This document shows positions 5,400-6,209 of a DNA stretch of 6,209 bases, in pieces (the stretch's first letter is position 1; each line of letters begins with the position of its first letter). The DNA lies in NCBI GenBank assembly GCA_021809235.1, contig JAKBAG010000179.1, positions 1 through 6,209 of the forward strand, in the 5' to 3' direction. The notes below the pieces were generated by a model. The model was given only the letters and a program-made list of their open reading frames with translations. It was not told the DNA's origin and searched no databases. The translations under genes and the position numbers were made by a program. This DNA is from Acidobacteriota bacterium. GTDB lineage: Bacteria; Acidobacteriota; Terriglobia; Terriglobales; Acidobacteriaceae.

Positions 5400-5979
5400 C
5401 CTGGTCCTCCGAGCCTGCCGCGCCCGATCTGGAAAGATTCAGATCCAGCAACCCGGCAGGCAGGTCCATCTCGATGCGGCGCGCTTCCAGGTCCACCCGG
5501 CGCAGATAGCTTTTGGCAAAGGGGATCAGCAGCTCGCCCAGTTGCGCGTGCTCCAGCACGAGCAGCGCCACCGGCCCTGCCGAGCGGTCCACGTCCACAA
5601 TCACGCCGGCCTCGCGAGCGCCGCCGTCATGCACGTCCACGACCGCACAGCCGATCAGGTCGCCGATGTAGTAGGTATCCGGATCCAGCACGGCGCGTTC
5701 GGCGCGTGGAATAGCCACGATGTGCCCGCGCAGCGCCTCGGCATCCGTAATGGAATCGACCCCGGCGAAGTGCAGCACCACGGAGCCTTTATGCATCCAG
5801 TGGTGAACCAGCTCCACAGCGCGAGGTTCGGCATTGCCGCGAGCGGCAAGGAGCCACAGGTGGCGTCGCTCGGCAAATTTCTCCGGGAAGTCCGTCAGGA
5901 TCGAGGCCAGCACTTCGCCCTTGCGCCCCTGTGGCCGACGAATCTCCGCCAGCCAGGCCCATGCTTCTTGGTCTGCCAT
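5392..5979 (-). CDS. rimM: Ribosome maturation factor RimM
   Basis: Assembly factor that binds ribosomal protein S19 and helps mature the head of the 30S subunit. 195 residues from the ATG used here, slightly longer than the usual 170-180. Seen: an N-terminal RimM barrel starting LAEIRRPQGRKGEV (10-23), HFAGVDSITDAEALRG (70-85), then DPDTYYIGDLIGC (99-111) opening the PRC-barrel domain. LLIPFAKSYLRRVD (150-163) and MDLPAGLLDLN close it, the last being the typical RimM ending. A short acidic tail (GSEDQDD) follows. An in-frame TTG at 5988 is an alternative start, with AGGCA about 7 bases before it; the ATG is preferred by codon. The stop overlaps the trmD start. Order and strand match the widespread khpA-rimM-trmD-rplS cluster. 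Confidence 0.95.
   Translation of the reverse strand: MADQEAWAWLAEIRRPQGRKGEVLASILTDFPEKFAERRHLWLLAARGNAEPRAVELVHHWMHKGSVVLHFAGVDSITDAEALRGHIVAIPRAERAVLDPDTYYIGDLIGCAVVDVHDGGAREAGVIVDVDRSAGPVALLVLEHAQLGELLIPFAKSYLRRVDLEARRIEMDLPAGLLDLNLSRSGAAGSEDQDD
5406..5410 (-). promoter_or_regulatory. trmD ribosome-binding site inside the rimM 3' end
   Basis: The - strand reads GGAGG, then ACCAGG, then ATG. This strong site lies wholly within the last codons of rimM, 6 bases before the trmD start. It supports the ATG at 5399 and the overlapping rimM-trmD arrangement. Confidence 0.8.
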
Positions 5980-5996
5980 GCCATTCAACCGGTTGC

Positions 5997-6017
5997 CTGC
6001 CCTCTGCGGCAGGGCAG
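5997..6017 (-). repeat. Perfect hairpin between khpA and rimM
   Basis: CTGCCCT (5997-6003) and AGGGCAG (6011-6017) form a perfect 7-bp GC-rich stem with a 7-base loop, about 18 bases before the rimM ATG. It could mask or shape the rimM initiation region, since AGGGCAGG on the - strand is the nearest purine-rich stretch. Confidence 0.4.
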
Positions 6018-6047
6018 CTGCGGAAGCCTTACAGGAAGCCAGCGCCG

Positions 6048-6063
6048 AGCCCGATGCGTCGGG

Positions 6064-6065
<2 letters not shown>
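6048..6065 (-). repeat. Perfect hairpin at the khpA stop codon
   Basis: AGCCCGA (6048-6054) and TCGGGCT (6059-6065) form a perfect 7-bp stem closed by a TGCG tetraloop (CGCA on the - strand). The arm nearest khpA overlaps its stop codon (6064-6066). No T-run follows on the - strand, so it is probably not a terminator. It could stabilise mRNA or be an interspersed palindrome. Confidence 0.4.

Positions 6066-6209
<144 letters not shown>

Noticed and set aside
4695..5714. Long open frame on the + strand (339 codons) across trmD and rimM
   Set aside because: It is antisense to two well-supported genes, its translation is rich in Arg, Pro and His and matches no family I know. High-GC coding DNA often gives such frames.

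Overview
The window looks like chromosomal DNA of a high-GC diderm bacterium. Protein style (for example the TrmD and RimM variants) and gene mix fit Acidobacteriota, class Terriglobia. That placement is an inference from memory of such proteins, not a search result. No mobile element, CRISPR array, tRNA or rRNA is visible.

Left part (+ strand, about 160-3010): a short NtrC-like AAA+/Fis-type regulator that lacks the sigma-54 contact loop is followed, after a 187-base spacer, by msrP and msrQ. These two encode the periplasmic molybdopterin methionine sulfoxide reductase and its membrane haem partner. MsrQ passes electrons from the inner membrane to MsrP, which repairs oxidised methionines in envelope proteins. 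A hairpin with a T-rich tail follows msrQ and probably ends this unit.

Right part (- strand, 6209 down to 3075): the conserved ribosome-maturation cluster in the order khpA (5' end outside the window) - rimM - trmD - rplS - rnhB. KhpA binds RNA, RimM matures the 30S subunit, TrmD makes m1G37 in tRNA, L19 is a 50S protein and RNase HII removes ribonucleotides from DNA. rimM and trmD overlap by 8 bases. rplS has a 165-base leader with two perfect hairpins. A strong 16-bp perfect hairpin, U-rich on both strands, separates rplS from rnhB. rnhB meets msrQ convergently.

No stretch over 300 bases lacks a gene. The longest gaps are 3756-4016 (terminator and rnhB upstream region), 1182-1368 (msrP upstream region) and 4377-4541 (rplS leader). 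Nothing here is clearly a new system. The most unusual item is the GAFTGA-less AAA+ regulator next to msrPQ. The possible L19 leader and the hairpin pairs between the translation genes come next.
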